DNA of 64,000 bases from Streptomyces sp. MspMP-M5 (GTDB lineage Bacteria > Actinomycetota > Actinomycetes > Streptomycetales > Streptomycetaceae): assembly GCF_000373585.1 (NCBI RefSeq), contig NZ_KB891891.1:1-64000 (forward strand), written 5' to 3'. This document shows, one piece after another, positions 10,787 to 18,899 of this stretch. The notes under the pieces are model-generated. The model had not been told where the DNA came from. It was given only the letters and a program-made list of their open reading frames with translations, and ran no database searches. Position numbers and translations under genes: made by a program. Position 1 is the stretch's first letter, and each line of letters starts with the position of its first letter.

Positions 10787-11515
10787 ATGCCCACCAGAGA
10801 CGAACTTCCGCCCCGTACCGGCCCATGGGCCACCCGGTTCGATTCCGAAGAGGCGCTGATCCAGGCCGAGGACGCCCTGCGCCAGGCCGCCCTGGAAAAC
10901 CATGACCTCGCGCCGATTCTGCCGTTCGAGGATGTTTACGGGCCCTGGGACAACTGCTTGGGGAAGGCGACCGCGATCGCCATTGATCCGCGTGAGCCAT
11001 ACGGTCCCGACGGGGAAATCAACTACGTCCACGGTGACTTTCTCACGCAAGGGCTGTTGTACGGCGTCTACCGGCCCGCCGCCGGCGTCGGCGAGGACGG
11101 GCCGTCGAGCGCCGACGAGCTGTGGAACACCACGCTCTATCCGTACCCGGGCGGCTATCCGTACCCGGACGGCGGCCCCATCGCGCCCACCGAGGTCCCG
11201 CTGGCCGACCTCGGCCTGGACGCTCCGGGCGTGGACCGGCGCTTTGTGCATTTCTGTGCCGGGATGCTCGGTGCGGAGGCGGTGGACGATCTCGGAATGC
11301 TGCGGGACACCTTCGACTCCGCATGGCCGGACTACCGCGAGACGATCAGTGCGGGGTTGCTCCACGTCGTACGGAACCGCCCGTTGTCGGTGGACAGTTG
11401 GTATGCGCTGACTTATGTGACGTTCCCCGATCAGCAGGAACTGACGTCCTATCTCGCACAGGTCTACGCGTACCTCTTCGACGAGTTCGACGCCATGCCG
11501 GTCGCTCCCCGGTAA
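10787..11515 (+). CDS. Toxin-domain remnant fused to immunity-like domain (242 aa)
   Basis: The N-terminal part (YGPWDNCLGKATAIAIDPRE, then PDGEINYVHGDF and LLYGVYRPA) aligns with the toxin tip encoded at 9393-10397 (WGPGSHAGRF..FYIDPDNP, HDGAINYREVNF, IYRPD). The C-terminal 90 residues (ISAGLLHVVRNRPLSVDSWY, then DQQELTSYLAQVYAYLFDE and MPVAPR) align with the 109-aa immunity protein just upstream. It therefore looks like a fusion of a toxin-tip fragment and an immunity domain. ATG 10787 is chosen because AGAGGA lies 10 nt upstream; in-frame starts also exist at 10754 and 10757, overlapping the previous stop. Confidence 0.6.
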   Translation: MPTRDELPPRTGPWATRFDSEEALIQAEDALRQAALENHDLAPILPFEDVYGPWDNCLGKATAIAIDPREPYGPDGEINYVHGDFLTQGLLYGVYRPAAGVGEDGPSSADELWNTTLYPYPGGYPYPDGGPIAPTEVPLADLGLDAPGVDRRFVHFCAGMLGAEAVDDLGMLRDTFDSAWPDYRETISAGLLHVVRNRPLSVDSWYALTYVTFPDQQELTSYLAQVYAYLFDEFDAMPVAPR

Positions 11516-11547
11516 GCCCGCGCAGTGAGCCCGCGCACGGGGCGGAC

Positions 11548-11576
11548 GGCCCCGGCCGTACAGCCGGGCCGGGGCC
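11548..11576. terminator. Hairpin between convergent immunity and aminotransferase genes
   Basis: GGCCCCGGCC paired with GGCCGGGGCC around a 9-nt loop, lying between two convergent stops. Confidence 0.7.
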
Positions 11577-11596
11577 GGGAGCACGACCGCTCCGGG

Positions 11597-12790
11597 TCAG
11601 AGCCGCTTCAGCCGGCTCGCCGCCTCCTCCAGGACGGCGGTGCTCTTGCAGAAGGCGAAGCGCACGAAGGGGGCGCCCTCGTCCTGGTGGTCGTAGAAGA
11701 CGGCGTTGGGGATGGCGACGACGCCGGCGCGCTCGGGGAGGCTGCGGCAGAAGGCGAAACCGTCCCCCTCGTGGGACCGCGCGGCTCCCAGGGGGCGGAT
11801 GTCGGTGGTGATGAAGTACGTGCCGGCCGGCCGGAAGACCCCGAAGCCGGCGTCGGCGAGGCCGGCGGCGAGGATGTCGCGCTTGGCGCGCAGATCGTCG
11901 CGGAGCCCGGTGAAGTAGGAGTCGGGCAGCGCCAGCGCCTCGGCCACGGCGTACTGGAACGGGCCGGCCGAGACGTAGGTGAGGAACTGCTTGGCCGAGC
12001 GGACGGCGCTGATCAGCGCGGGCGGCGCGGTGACCCAGCCGACCTTCCAGCCGGTGAACGAGAAGGTCTTGCCGGCCGAGCCGATGGTGACGGTCCGCTC
12101 CCGCATGCCGGGGAACGACGCGAGCGGCAGATGCTCGCCCTCGAAGACCAGGTGCTCGTAGACCTCGTCGGTGATCACCAGCAGGTCGTGCTCGACGGCC
12201 AGGGCGGCGATGGTGGCCAGCTCGTCCCGGGACAGGACGGTGCCGGTGGGGTTGTGCGGGGTGTTGAGGAGGATGAGGCGGGTGTCGTCGGTGATGGCGT
12301 CGCGCAGCTCGTCCAGATCGAGGCGGTAGGTGCCGGTCTCCGCCGACGGGCGCAGCGTGACCGGGACGCGCCGGCCGCCCGCCATCGCGATGCAGGCGGC
12401 GTACGAGTCGTAGTACGGCTCCAGCGCGATCACCTGGTCACCCGGTTCGAGGAGGGCGAGCAGCGACGCGGCGATGGCCTCGGTGGCGCCGGCGGTGACC
12501 AGGACCTCGGTGTCGGGGTCGTAGGAGACCCCCAGGTGCCCGTAGAAGCGCTGCTGGTGGGCGGCGACGGCGGTGCGCAGTTCCGGGACGCCGGGGGCGG
12601 GCGGGTACTGGTTGCCGCGGCCGTCCCGGAGGGCGCGCACCGCGGCCTCCCGGACCTCCTCCGGGCCGTCGGCGTCCGGGAAGCCCTGGCCGAGGTTGAT
12701 CGAGCCGGTGCGTTGGGCGAGTGCCGACATCTCGGCGAAGATCGTGGTGCCGAAGGCGGCGAGGCGGCGGTTGAGCAGCGGTCGGTCCAT
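11597..12790 (-). CDS. Class I/II PLP-dependent aminotransferase
   Basis: The 397-residue fold-type I aminotransferase carries an N-terminal INLGQGFPD segment, the substrate/PLP motif LLNTPHNPTGTVLS, DEVYEHLVFEG, the PLP-lysine site GSAGKTFSFTGWKVGW and a C-terminal FVRFAFCKS. It fits the family holding N-succinyldiaminopimelate aminotransferases (DapC-like) and kynurenine/methionine aminotransferases. The substrate is not decidable from sequence. Met at 12790 is preferred over 12799, because the CGGAGG ribosome binding site touches the earlier ATG but is 9-10 nt from the later one. It stands alone, between convergent and divergent neighbours. Confidence 0.9.
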   Translation of the reverse strand: MDRPLLNRRLAAFGTTIFAEMSALAQRTGSINLGQGFPDADGPEEVREAAVRALRDGRGNQYPPAPGVPELRTAVAAHQQRFYGHLGVSYDPDTEVLVTAGATEAIAASLLALLEPGDQVIALEPYYDSYAACIAMAGGRRVPVTLRPSAETGTYRLDLDELRDAITDDTRLILLNTPHNPTGTVLSRDELATIAALAVEHDLLVITDEVYEHLVFEGEHLPLASFPGMRERTVTIGSAGKTFSFTGWKVGWVTAPPALISAVRSAKQFLTYVSAGPFQYAVAEALALPDSYFTGLRDDLRAKRDILAAGLADAGFGVFRPAGTYFITTDIRPLGAARSHEGDGFAFCRSLPERAGVVAIPNAVFYDHQDEGAPFVRFAFCKSTAVLEEAASRLKRL

Positions 12791-13011
12791 GGGCGCCATC
12801 CTCCGCCGAACCTCTGGAGTTCCTCAACTGTGCTTTTGAGTCGGCGCGGTCCGGGCAGGAGCCCCGCAGCAAGGACGAGGACGGCCGCCGACCAGGGCGG
12901 CCGCGCGGCGCGGGACGGCGCCGCGGTGGCGTACGGGGCGATGCTCCTCCACTGCCTGAAGGGCGTGCGAGGCGCCCCCGCGCTTCGGGGGAAGGAAAGG
13001 AGTGTGCGGCA

Positions 13012-13335
13012 GTGCACATGGGGTTGGCGATGTTCGCGTTGATCGCGGTGGTCGTGCTGGCGGTGCTGGGAGTGGGGGCCGTGGTCGCGCGGGGCGGCAG
13101 CCGCAAGGGGAGCGGTGCGCGCGGGGGATACGGGCGCTCGCGCAGCACCAGTGGCGGCGGGGGCAGTTGGTGGGTGGCCGGCGGCGGCGACGCAGGTTCC
13201 GGTGCGGGCGGCGGACACCACCATCACCACTCGTGCGGCGGGGGCGGCGGCCACCACGGCGGCCACCACGGCGGGCACTCCTGCGGCGGGGGCTCCTCCT
13301 GCGGCGGCGGAGGCGGCTGCGGCGGAGGTTCCTGA
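13012..13335 (+). CDS. Small membrane protein with Gly/His/Cys-rich tail
   Basis: The 107-residue protein starts at GTG 13012, 9 nt after AAGGAAAGGAG. One transmembrane helix (about residues 5-28, FALIAVVVLAVLGVGAVV) is followed by a basic Ser/Gly stretch. The tail is made of GGG, HHHHH, GHHGGHHGG and repeated SCGGG units (at least five Cys and ten His). The tail would be outside or inside depending on topology, and its His/Cys density suggests metal binding. No known family is recognised, and the low complexity could also reflect a surface or scaffold role. The good ribosome binding site supports expression. Confidence 0.65.
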   Translation: MHMGLAMFALIAVVVLAVLGVGAVVARGGSRKGSGARGGYGRSRSTSGGGGSWWVAGGGDAGSGAGGGHHHHHSCGGGGGHHGGHHGGHSCGGGSSCGGGGGCGGGS

Positions 13336-13786
13336 GCGCGCGCCCGGGGCCGCCGAGCCGCCCCACCGGCACGCGTACGCCTGTGCCCACGACCGCGGGA
13401 CGCACCCGCCCGCGGTCGTGGGCACCGCGCTTTTCACCGCTGCCCCGACCCGCTTTGCACGCTTTTCGGCGCCCCCGCGCGGCCACACATGCGGGTAGCT
13501 CATGCGGCCTTGCATATGCGCCCGGCGTGTGGCGTGAAACCGCCCAACAACCTTTGTGCGATGGGGTGTTGAACAGGTGAACTGCATGGCCCTCTAGGGA
13601 TGGAAACCAGGGCGAAGATGGGTAAAAACGCTGTGTGCGCCACGCCATCCGTGATTCTCTCTCCCTTGAGAATCCCCCAGTTCTCGGACCTTCGCGTGGG
13701 CACGAGCCGGCAGGCAGTCATGCATCCCTGATCCCCATCTCGGGCGGGCCGGCCCACCATCCACTGCGTGCTTGCGGAGCCGACCC
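13336..13786. other. Intergenic region with terminator hairpin
   Basis: A perfect 17-bp inverted repeat at 13383-13399/13409-13425 (GTGCCCACGACCGCGGG stem) is the likely terminator of the Gly/His/Cys-rich gene. The remaining 360 bp is lower in GC than the genes and holds the upstream region of the DUF2617 gene, including an imperfect GAGAA...TTCTC repeat near 13670-13690. I see no convincing gene. The short frames on either strand lack ribosome binding sites and codon bias. Confidence 0.6.
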
Positions 13787-14305
13787 ATGCTCACCACCTT
13801 GAAGACGGCTTACACCGATACCCGAGCATCCGACCTGGCCTGGGCCCTGGGCAGGGAACCCCTGCCGGCGCTGGCCGTACTGGACCTTCAACTCGACGAC
13901 GCCCAGGTGCAGTTGAGGCTGCTCGGGGCTTCTCATCAGGTGCTGCTCGAAGAGGAGCACGGCACGTGTTCGGAGACCGTGGCCTGTATGCCGGGCAGCA
14001 GCACCCCGTTGCCGCTGGGCGTGGCCAAACGGCTGGGCGACTGGGAGTACGAGTTCGCCGCGCACGTCGAGACGCTCTCCCGCGGCTCGTTCGCGGGGCG
14101 CGCTCAGGAGCTGCTCGCCCTGGTCGCCGAGCATCCGCACGGCCTGGCCGGCACCTTCCCGGGCTCGCCGCACGCCTTCACCGCGATGCTGGCGCAGCGC
14201 CGGCAGGGGCAGGTGCGCTGGCGCACCTGGCACGCGTATCCGCAGGAAGGGCGGCTGGTGGCGACCCGTACGCGGGTGGGGGTGCGGGCGGCGGTCGCCG
14301 TCTGA
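13787..14305 (+). CDS. DUF2617 family protein
   Basis: The 172-residue protein starts at MLTTLKTAYTDTRASDL. It shows the DUF2617 pattern: ALAVLDLQLDDAQVQLRLLG, the middle stretch TPLPLGVAKRLGDWEYEFAA, and the C-terminal RTWHAYPQEGRLVATRTRVG. The function is unknown. In many actinobacteria it sits beside membrane-bound spermidine-synthase-like proteins, exactly as here (next gene, same strand), which suggests a shared role. It has no membrane segments or signal peptide. The ATG at 13772 is a less likely upstream start. Confidence 0.85.
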   Translation: MLTTLKTAYTDTRASDLAWALGREPLPALAVLDLQLDDAQVQLRLLGASHQVLLEEEHGTCSETVACMPGSSTPLPLGVAKRLGDWEYEFAAHVETLSRGSFAGRAQELLALVAEHPHGLAGTFPGSPHAFTAMLAQRRQGQVRWRTWHAYPQEGRLVATRTRVGVRAAVAV

Positions 14306-14427
14306 CGGCGGGCCCGCCGGACCTCTGCGCACCCCGGTCGTGACCGCTTCAACTGATGCGTACGGCACGCAGACTGCACTCGTGTGGGTGACATAGGGGC
14401 ACCGAATCGTCACGTAGCGTTCATGTC

Positions 14428-16158
14428 ATGATCGACCCGCCAGAGCCTCTCGTCGCCGGCTCGCCCGGGCCGTCGGAGGCCCTGACTCCGGCGCGGCTGC
14501 CGGTGCCGTCCGCGCTCGGCCGGCTGCTGGTGCTCGCCGCGGTCTTCGTCTGCGCCGCCTGCGGCCTGGTCTACGAGCTCGAACTGGTCGCGCTGGCCAG
14601 CTACTTGATCGGCGACTCGGTCACCCAGGCGTCGGTCGTGCTGTCCTTCATGGTCTTCGCGATGGGCGTCGGGGCGCTGCTGGCCAAGCGGCTGCGCTGC
14701 CGCGCCGCGATCGGCTTCGGCGCGGTGGAGGCCGTGCTGGCGCTGGTCGGCGGCGGCTCCGCGATGGCGCTCTACGCCTGCTTCGCCTGGCTGGGCCAGT
14801 CCCGTTCCGCGCTGGTCGGCTTCTCGCTCGGCATCGGTGTGCTGATCGGCGCCGAGATACCGCTGCTGATGACGCTGATCCAGCGGGTGCGCCGGCAGGA
14901 CGCCGGCGGCGCGGTGGCCGACCTTTTCGCCGCGGACTATGTGGGCGCGCTCGTCGGCGGCCTGGCCTTCCCCTTCCTTCTGCTGCCCTGCCTGGGGCAG
15001 TTGACGGGCGCGCTGGTCACCGGCGCGGTCAATCTCCTCGCCGGCGCGGTGCTGGTGCTGTGGCTCTTCGGCCGCGATCTGACGACCCGTGCGCGGTGGG
15101 CGCTGGGCGCGGTCAATGTGCTGGTGCTCGCGCTGCTGGGCGCGGGCGTGGTGCTGGCCGGACCCTTCGAGCAGGCCGCGCGCCGGGCGGTGTACGGCGC
15201 GCCGGCCCGGATCGCGGAGCAGACCGGCGTCCAGGAGGTGGTGCTCACCGGTGGCATGGGCGGTGCGCCCGGGGGCGGGGCGGGCTCGGGGCGGGGGAGG
15301 AAAGGTTCCGGCAGTCCGCTGGAGCTGTTCCTCGACGGGCGGTTGAAGGTCGACTCGGGCGACGAGCGCGTCTACCACCAGGCGCTGGTGGGCCCCGCGA
15401 TGGCCGGCGGCGCGCACGGCCGGGTGCTGGTCCTGGGCGGCGGTGACGGCCTGGCCGTGCGCGAACTGCTGCGCTACCGCTCCCTCCGGTCGGTGACGGT
15501 CGTCGAGATCGACCCGGAAGTGGTGCGGCTGGCGCGCACGGACCCGGGGCTGTCCGCCCTGAACCGCCATGCGCTCGGCGACCCCCGGGTGCGGGTGGTG
15601 ACCGCCGACGCCTTCAACTGGCTGCGCGGGCAGGGGCGTTCGGCCGGCCGCCGGCCGGTGCGCTACGACGTGATCGTCTCCGACCTCCCCGACCCCGGGA
15701 TCACCGCCAGCACCAAGCTCTACTCCCAGGAGTTCTACGGCCTCGCCGCGCGGATGCTGGCCCCCGGCGGACGGCTGGTGGTGCACGCCGGGCCCCCGCA
15801 GGCCCGGCCGCGGACGTACTGGACGGTGGAGGCGACGCTGCGCTCGGTGGGCCTGCGGACTCTGCCGTACCGGATCCCCATCCCCGGGCGCCGCTCGGGC
15901 TTCTCGGCCGGCCCGGACCGCTCGGCCGCCTCCTTCGCCCCGCCGAACGGGCCCGGTCCGGCCGCGCTCTCCGGCACACCGCAGTACTGGGGCTTCGTCC
16001 TCACCGCTCGCCGGCCGCCCTCCCTCGGCACCGCCCCGGACGCCCCGCCCACCGCTCTCTCCCTGGGCGCCCTGCGGACCGGCCGGCGAGACGAGGCCCG
16101 GGAGCGGATCCCCGGACTGCCGCCCTCGACGCTGATGCATCCGCGCTATCTCCAGTGA
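14428..16158 (+). CDS. Membrane-bound spermidine synthase-like aminopropyltransferase
   Basis: The 576-residue two-part protein has about seven membrane helices over residues 30-245 (for example VLAAVFVCAACGLVYELELV). A cytoplasmic class I methyltransferase-like spermidine-synthase domain follows, with LFLDGRLKVDSGDERVYHQ, the nucleotide loop VLVLGGGDGLAVRELLR, the acidic strand VTVVEIDPEVVRLAR and IVSDLPDP. Polyamine synthases transfer aminopropyl from decarboxylated SAM; the membrane-fused class has unproven substrates. A Gly/Ser/Arg linker (about residues 275-295) joins the parts. A TAGCGT -10-like hexamer at 14415-14420 ends 7 nt before the ATG, so the mRNA is probably leaderless. Confidence 0.85.
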   Translation: MIDPPEPLVAGSPGPSEALTPARLPVPSALGRLLVLAAVFVCAACGLVYELELVALASYLIGDSVTQASVVLSFMVFAMGVGALLAKRLRCRAAIGFGAVEAVLALVGGGSAMALYACFAWLGQSRSALVGFSLGIGVLIGAEIPLLMTLIQRVRRQDAGGAVADLFAADYVGALVGGLAFPFLLLPCLGQLTGALVTGAVNLLAGAVLVLWLFGRDLTTRARWALGAVNVLVLALLGAGVVLAGPFEQAARRAVYGAPARIAEQTGVQEVVLTGGMGGAPGGGAGSGRGRKGSGSPLELFLDGRLKVDSGDERVYHQALVGPAMAGGAHGRVLVLGGGDGLAVRELLRYRSLRSVTVVEIDPEVVRLARTDPGLSALNRHALGDPRVRVVTADAFNWLRGQGRSAGRRPVRYDVIVSDLPDPGITASTKLYSQEFYGLAARMLAPGGRLVVHAGPPQARPRTYWTVEATLRSVGLRTLPYRIPIPGRRSGFSAGPDRSAASFAPPNGPGPAALSGTPQYWGFVLTARRPPSLGTAPDAPPTALSLGALRTGRRDEARERIPGLPPSTLMHPRYLQ

Positions 16159-16271
16159 GCGCCGGGCCGCGCCCCGCGCCGGTCGGCCGGGGCGGGGAGC
16201 CGCATCCCGCACACCACGGACACCGACCGGGGGTCCCCGCGGTGCTGGTGAAGGAATTAGGCTCCCATGCC

Positions 16272-17156
16272 ATGGAGCATGAGGTGTACGTGCCGTTTCC
16301 CGTCGGGACCGTGCGACAGGCGCTCACCGAACCGGAGCGGGTGGCGCGCTGCGTCCCAGGAGTCCAGCTCGACGCCGATGCCGCCCCGCACCGCCCCGAG
16401 GGCCGGCTGCGGCTGCGCATCGGAGGCTCCACCATCACCTATCGCGGCGCGCTGACGGTCGGCGGCGGTCCGGACGACGGCCGGGGGGACGGCGCGGCGG
16501 TCGCCCCGGTGACCATCGAGGCGAACGGCACCGAGACCCGGGGCGACGGGACCGTGGCGCTGACGCTGACCGTCCGGCCGACCCCGGCCGCCGAGCCCGG
16601 TCCCGGGACGACGCTGGTGTGCACCGGCACGGTCCGCAGCGAGGGACGGCTGGCCGCCGCCGACGGCCGGTCCGCCGCGGCCGCCGGCCGGCGCCTGCTG
16701 GACCGTTTCGCGGAGAACCTCGCGGCGGATCTGACGGACCGCCCGGTCACGGAGGCGCCGGAGGAGGCCCCCGGGCCGGTGGCGCCGGGCCTCTTCGACA
16801 CCGAGGTCCCGCCCTCGTCCCTCGATCCGCTCGCCGACGTCGACGACGCCCTGGAGGAGGCCGCGTTCGGCGCCGAAGACGTCGAAGACGTCGAAGACGA
16901 GGACGGGCCGGGTGCCACCGGCGATCCGGAGGAGCTGTCCGGCGTCGTGCCCGCGGAGGCCGCGCACGCCCGCCGGACGATGATCGGGCGCAGCGCGGAG
17001 GAGGTGGACCACGCGCCGCCGCGCGGCCGGTACGCGCCGGTGCCCGCGCCGGAGCCCGGCGGCAGCTCGGTGCCGCTGCGCTGGGCGGCGCCCGCCGCCG
17101 CGGTGGTGCTGGCCTCGGCCGTGGTGGTCGGCCGGGTGCTGCGGCGGCGCCGCTGA
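16272..17156 (+). CDS. SRPBCC (CoxG-like) family protein with C-terminal membrane anchor
   Basis: The 294-residue protein has an N-terminal START/SRPBCC domain (MEHEVYVPFPVGTVRQALTE, then VARCVPGVQLD), like carbon-monoxide-dehydrogenase subunit G proteins. A long acidic low-complexity region follows (AEDVEDVEDEDGPGA), then a final membrane helix (WAAPAAAVVLASAVVVGRVL) before RRRR. The fold binds hydrophobic ligands. No CODH genes are nearby, so a CoxG role is not supported. TAGGCT at 16258-16263 ends 8 nt before the chosen ATG, which favours a leaderless start there over the longer frame from 16155. Confidence 0.8.
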   Translation: MEHEVYVPFPVGTVRQALTEPERVARCVPGVQLDADAAPHRPEGRLRLRIGGSTITYRGALTVGGGPDDGRGDGAAVAPVTIEANGTETRGDGTVALTLTVRPTPAAEPGPGTTLVCTGTVRSEGRLAAADGRSAAAAGRRLLDRFAENLAADLTDRPVTEAPEEAPGPVAPGLFDTEVPPSSLDPLADVDDALEEAAFGAEDVEDVEDEDGPGATGDPEELSGVVPAEAAHARRTMIGRSAEEVDHAPPRGRYAPVPAPEPGGSSVPLRWAAPAAAVVLASAVVVGRVLRRRR

Positions 17157-17220
17157 CGCGGCGGTCCGCCCACCGTCCGGATACCGGCGTGCGGCCGGGC
17201 ACACCATTAGGGTCGCTTCC

Positions 17221-18066
17221 GTGAGCACCGAGAACACCACGCAGAGCGCGGCGCGGGAGCGCGGCGCGGACGGCGTACTCCTGTCCGCCGGGGACGCCGA
17301 ACTGACCGTTCACCCGGACAACGGCTGCCGGATCGGCAGCCTGCGCGTCGGCGGCACGGAACTGCTGCGGCAGGGCGACAAGTACGGCTGCTTCCCGATG
17401 GTCCCGTGGTGCGGCCGGATCGACCAGGGACGGTTCCGCAACGGCGGCGAGCTGCACCAGATGCCGGTCAACTCCTCGCCGCACGCCATCCACGGCACCG
17501 GCCGCGACCTCCGCTGGCGCACCGCGCGCGCCGACGACACCGGGGCCGCCTTCACCTACGACCTGGCCGACCCCGCGGCCCCCTGGCCGTATCCGGGGAC
17601 CGTCACCCAGGTCGTCGAGCTGGCCGAGGACGGCGGTTCGCTCACGCTGAGCATGGGCGTCGAGGCGGCCGGCGACTCCTTCCCGGCGCAGGCCGGCTGG
17701 CACCCGTGGTTCCTGCGCAACCTCGGCGAGGGCGGCGACGTCCGCATCGACTTCGCCCCCGAGTGGCAGGAGGAGCGGGGGCAGGACCACCTCCCGACCG
17801 GTCGTCGGATCACGCCGAAGCCCGGCCCCTGGGACGACTGCTTCGGGATGCCGCGCGGCGTCGAGGTGACGCTGACCTGGCCGGACCGGCTGGAGCTGAC
17901 GGTCTCCAGCCGCGCCGAATGGGTCGTGGTCTACGACGAGCAGGAGGCGGCGGTCTGCGTGGAGCCGCAGTCCGGCCCGCCGAACGGGCTGAACACCGCC
18001 CCGCGCCTGGTCACCCCGATCGATCCGCTGGAGATCTCCACGACCTGGAGCTGGCGTGCCCTGTAG
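17221..18066 (+). CDS. Aldose 1-epimerase family protein
   Basis: The 281-residue galactose-mutarotase-like protein contains GCRIGSLRVGGTELLR, FPMVPWCGRIDQGRF, the active-site-type SPHAIHGTGRDLRW, AGWHPWFLRN (second conserved His) and AVCVEPQSGPPNGLN with the catalytic glutamate. It interconverts anomers of free or modified aldoses; the exact sugar is unknown. Start GTG 17221 lies 7 nt after TAGGGT (17208-17213), fitting a leaderless transcript. pyrE follows 42 nt later with its own -10-like box. Confidence 0.9.
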   Translation: MSTENTTQSAARERGADGVLLSAGDAELTVHPDNGCRIGSLRVGGTELLRQGDKYGCFPMVPWCGRIDQGRFRNGGELHQMPVNSSPHAIHGTGRDLRWRTARADDTGAAFTYDLADPAAPWPYPGTVTQVVELAEDGGSLTLSMGVEAAGDSFPAQAGWHPWFLRNLGEGGDVRIDFAPEWQEERGQDHLPTGRRITPKPGPWDDCFGMPRGVEVTLTWPDRLELTVSSRAEWVVVYDEQEAAVCVEPQSGPPNGLNTAPRLVTPIDPLEISTTWSWRAL

Positions 18067-18108
18067 CCGCGGACGCCGTGGTGAGGGCGCTGTCCTAAGC
18101 TCGTGCGC

Positions 18109-18651
18109 ATGACTGACGACGTGCGCGGCGAGCTGCTGCAGCAGATCAAGGACAAGGCCGTGGTGCACGGCAAGGTGACGCTCTCCTCCGGCAAGGAGGC
18201 CGACTACTACATCGACCTGCGCCGGATCACCCTCGACAGCCAGGCGGCGCCGCTGGTCGGTCAGCTGATGCTCGACCTCACCGCCGAGCTGGACTTCGAC
18301 GCGGTCGGCGGTCTGACGCTCGGTGCCGACCCGGTGGCGACGTCGATGCTGCACGCCGCCGCCGCCCGCGGCCGCCGGCTGGACGCCTTCGTCGTCCGCA
18401 AGGCGCAGAAGGCCCACGGCATGCAGCGCCGGATCGAGGGCCCGGACATCACGGGCCGCCGGGTCCTGGTCGTCGAGGACACCTCCACCACCGGCGGCTC
18501 GCCGCTGACCGCCGTCGAGGCGGCGCGGGAGGCCGGCGCCGAGGTCGTTGCGGTGGCGACGATCGTCGACCGGGGCGCCGCCTCGGCCATCGCCGACGCC
18601 GGGCTCCCCTACCTCACCGGCTACCAGCTCGGCGACCTCGGCCTGGGCTGA
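18109..18651 (+). CDS. pyrE: Orotate phosphoribosyltransferase
   Basis: The 180-residue protein has the OPRTase pattern: GKVTLSSGKEADYYIDLRR, LGADPVATSMLHAA, VRKAQKAHGMQRRIEG and the PRPP-binding loop VLVVEDTSTTGGSPLTAV. It converts orotate and PRPP to OMP in de novo pyrimidine synthesis. The variant TSTTGGS loop is normal for actinobacterial PyrE. TAAGCT at 18096-18101 ends 7 nt before the ATG, so leaderless translation is likely and the GTG at 18103 is rejected. fba follows after the parS-containing gap. Confidence 0.95.
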   Translation: MTDDVRGELLQQIKDKAVVHGKVTLSSGKEADYYIDLRRITLDSQAAPLVGQLMLDLTAELDFDAVGGLTLGADPVATSMLHAAAARGRRLDAFVVRKAQKAHGMQRRIEGPDITGRRVLVVEDTSTTGGSPLTAVEAAREAGAEVVAVATIVDRGAASAIADAGLPYLTGYQLGDLGLG

Positions 18652-18702
18652 CGACCCGATCGGGTCGTTCTCGCCGATCTGTGGCATTGCCCACGGCCCG
18701 GT

Positions 18703-18716
18703 GTTTCACGTGAAAC
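18703..18716. other. parS site (ParB-binding centromere sequence), copy 1
   Basis: Exact GTTTCACGTGAAAC, the streptomycete parS palindrome, in the pyrE-fba gap. ParB loads here to organise the origin region for segregation. A second exact copy lies 22 bp downstream. Confidence 0.92.
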
Positions 18717-18724
18717 AGGGCAGT

Positions 18725-18738
18725 GTTTCACGTGAAAC
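18725..18738. other. parS site, copy 2
   Basis: A second exact GTTTCACGTGAAAC, 22 bp after the first (start to start), so the pair lie about two helical turns apart on the same DNA face. Confidence 0.92.
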
Positions 18739-18899
18739 GCCGTCTGCCGTGGCACGGCACACCGCGTCCCGTACCCGGCCGGCGGCCGCACGGGCGATGT
18801 GGAGCAATCCAGTGAGTCTGGGAAGATGTGCCACGGCGAAGTCGTCGCCCCCTGGTCAGGGCCAAGAACGCACACCCCGCACACACAAGGAGCGGACAG

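Noticed and set aside
13001..13580. Alternative long plus-strand frames over the His/Gly-rich gene
   Set aside because: They are frame-shifted readings of the same repeat. Only the frame from 13012 has a membrane helix and good ribosome binding site.
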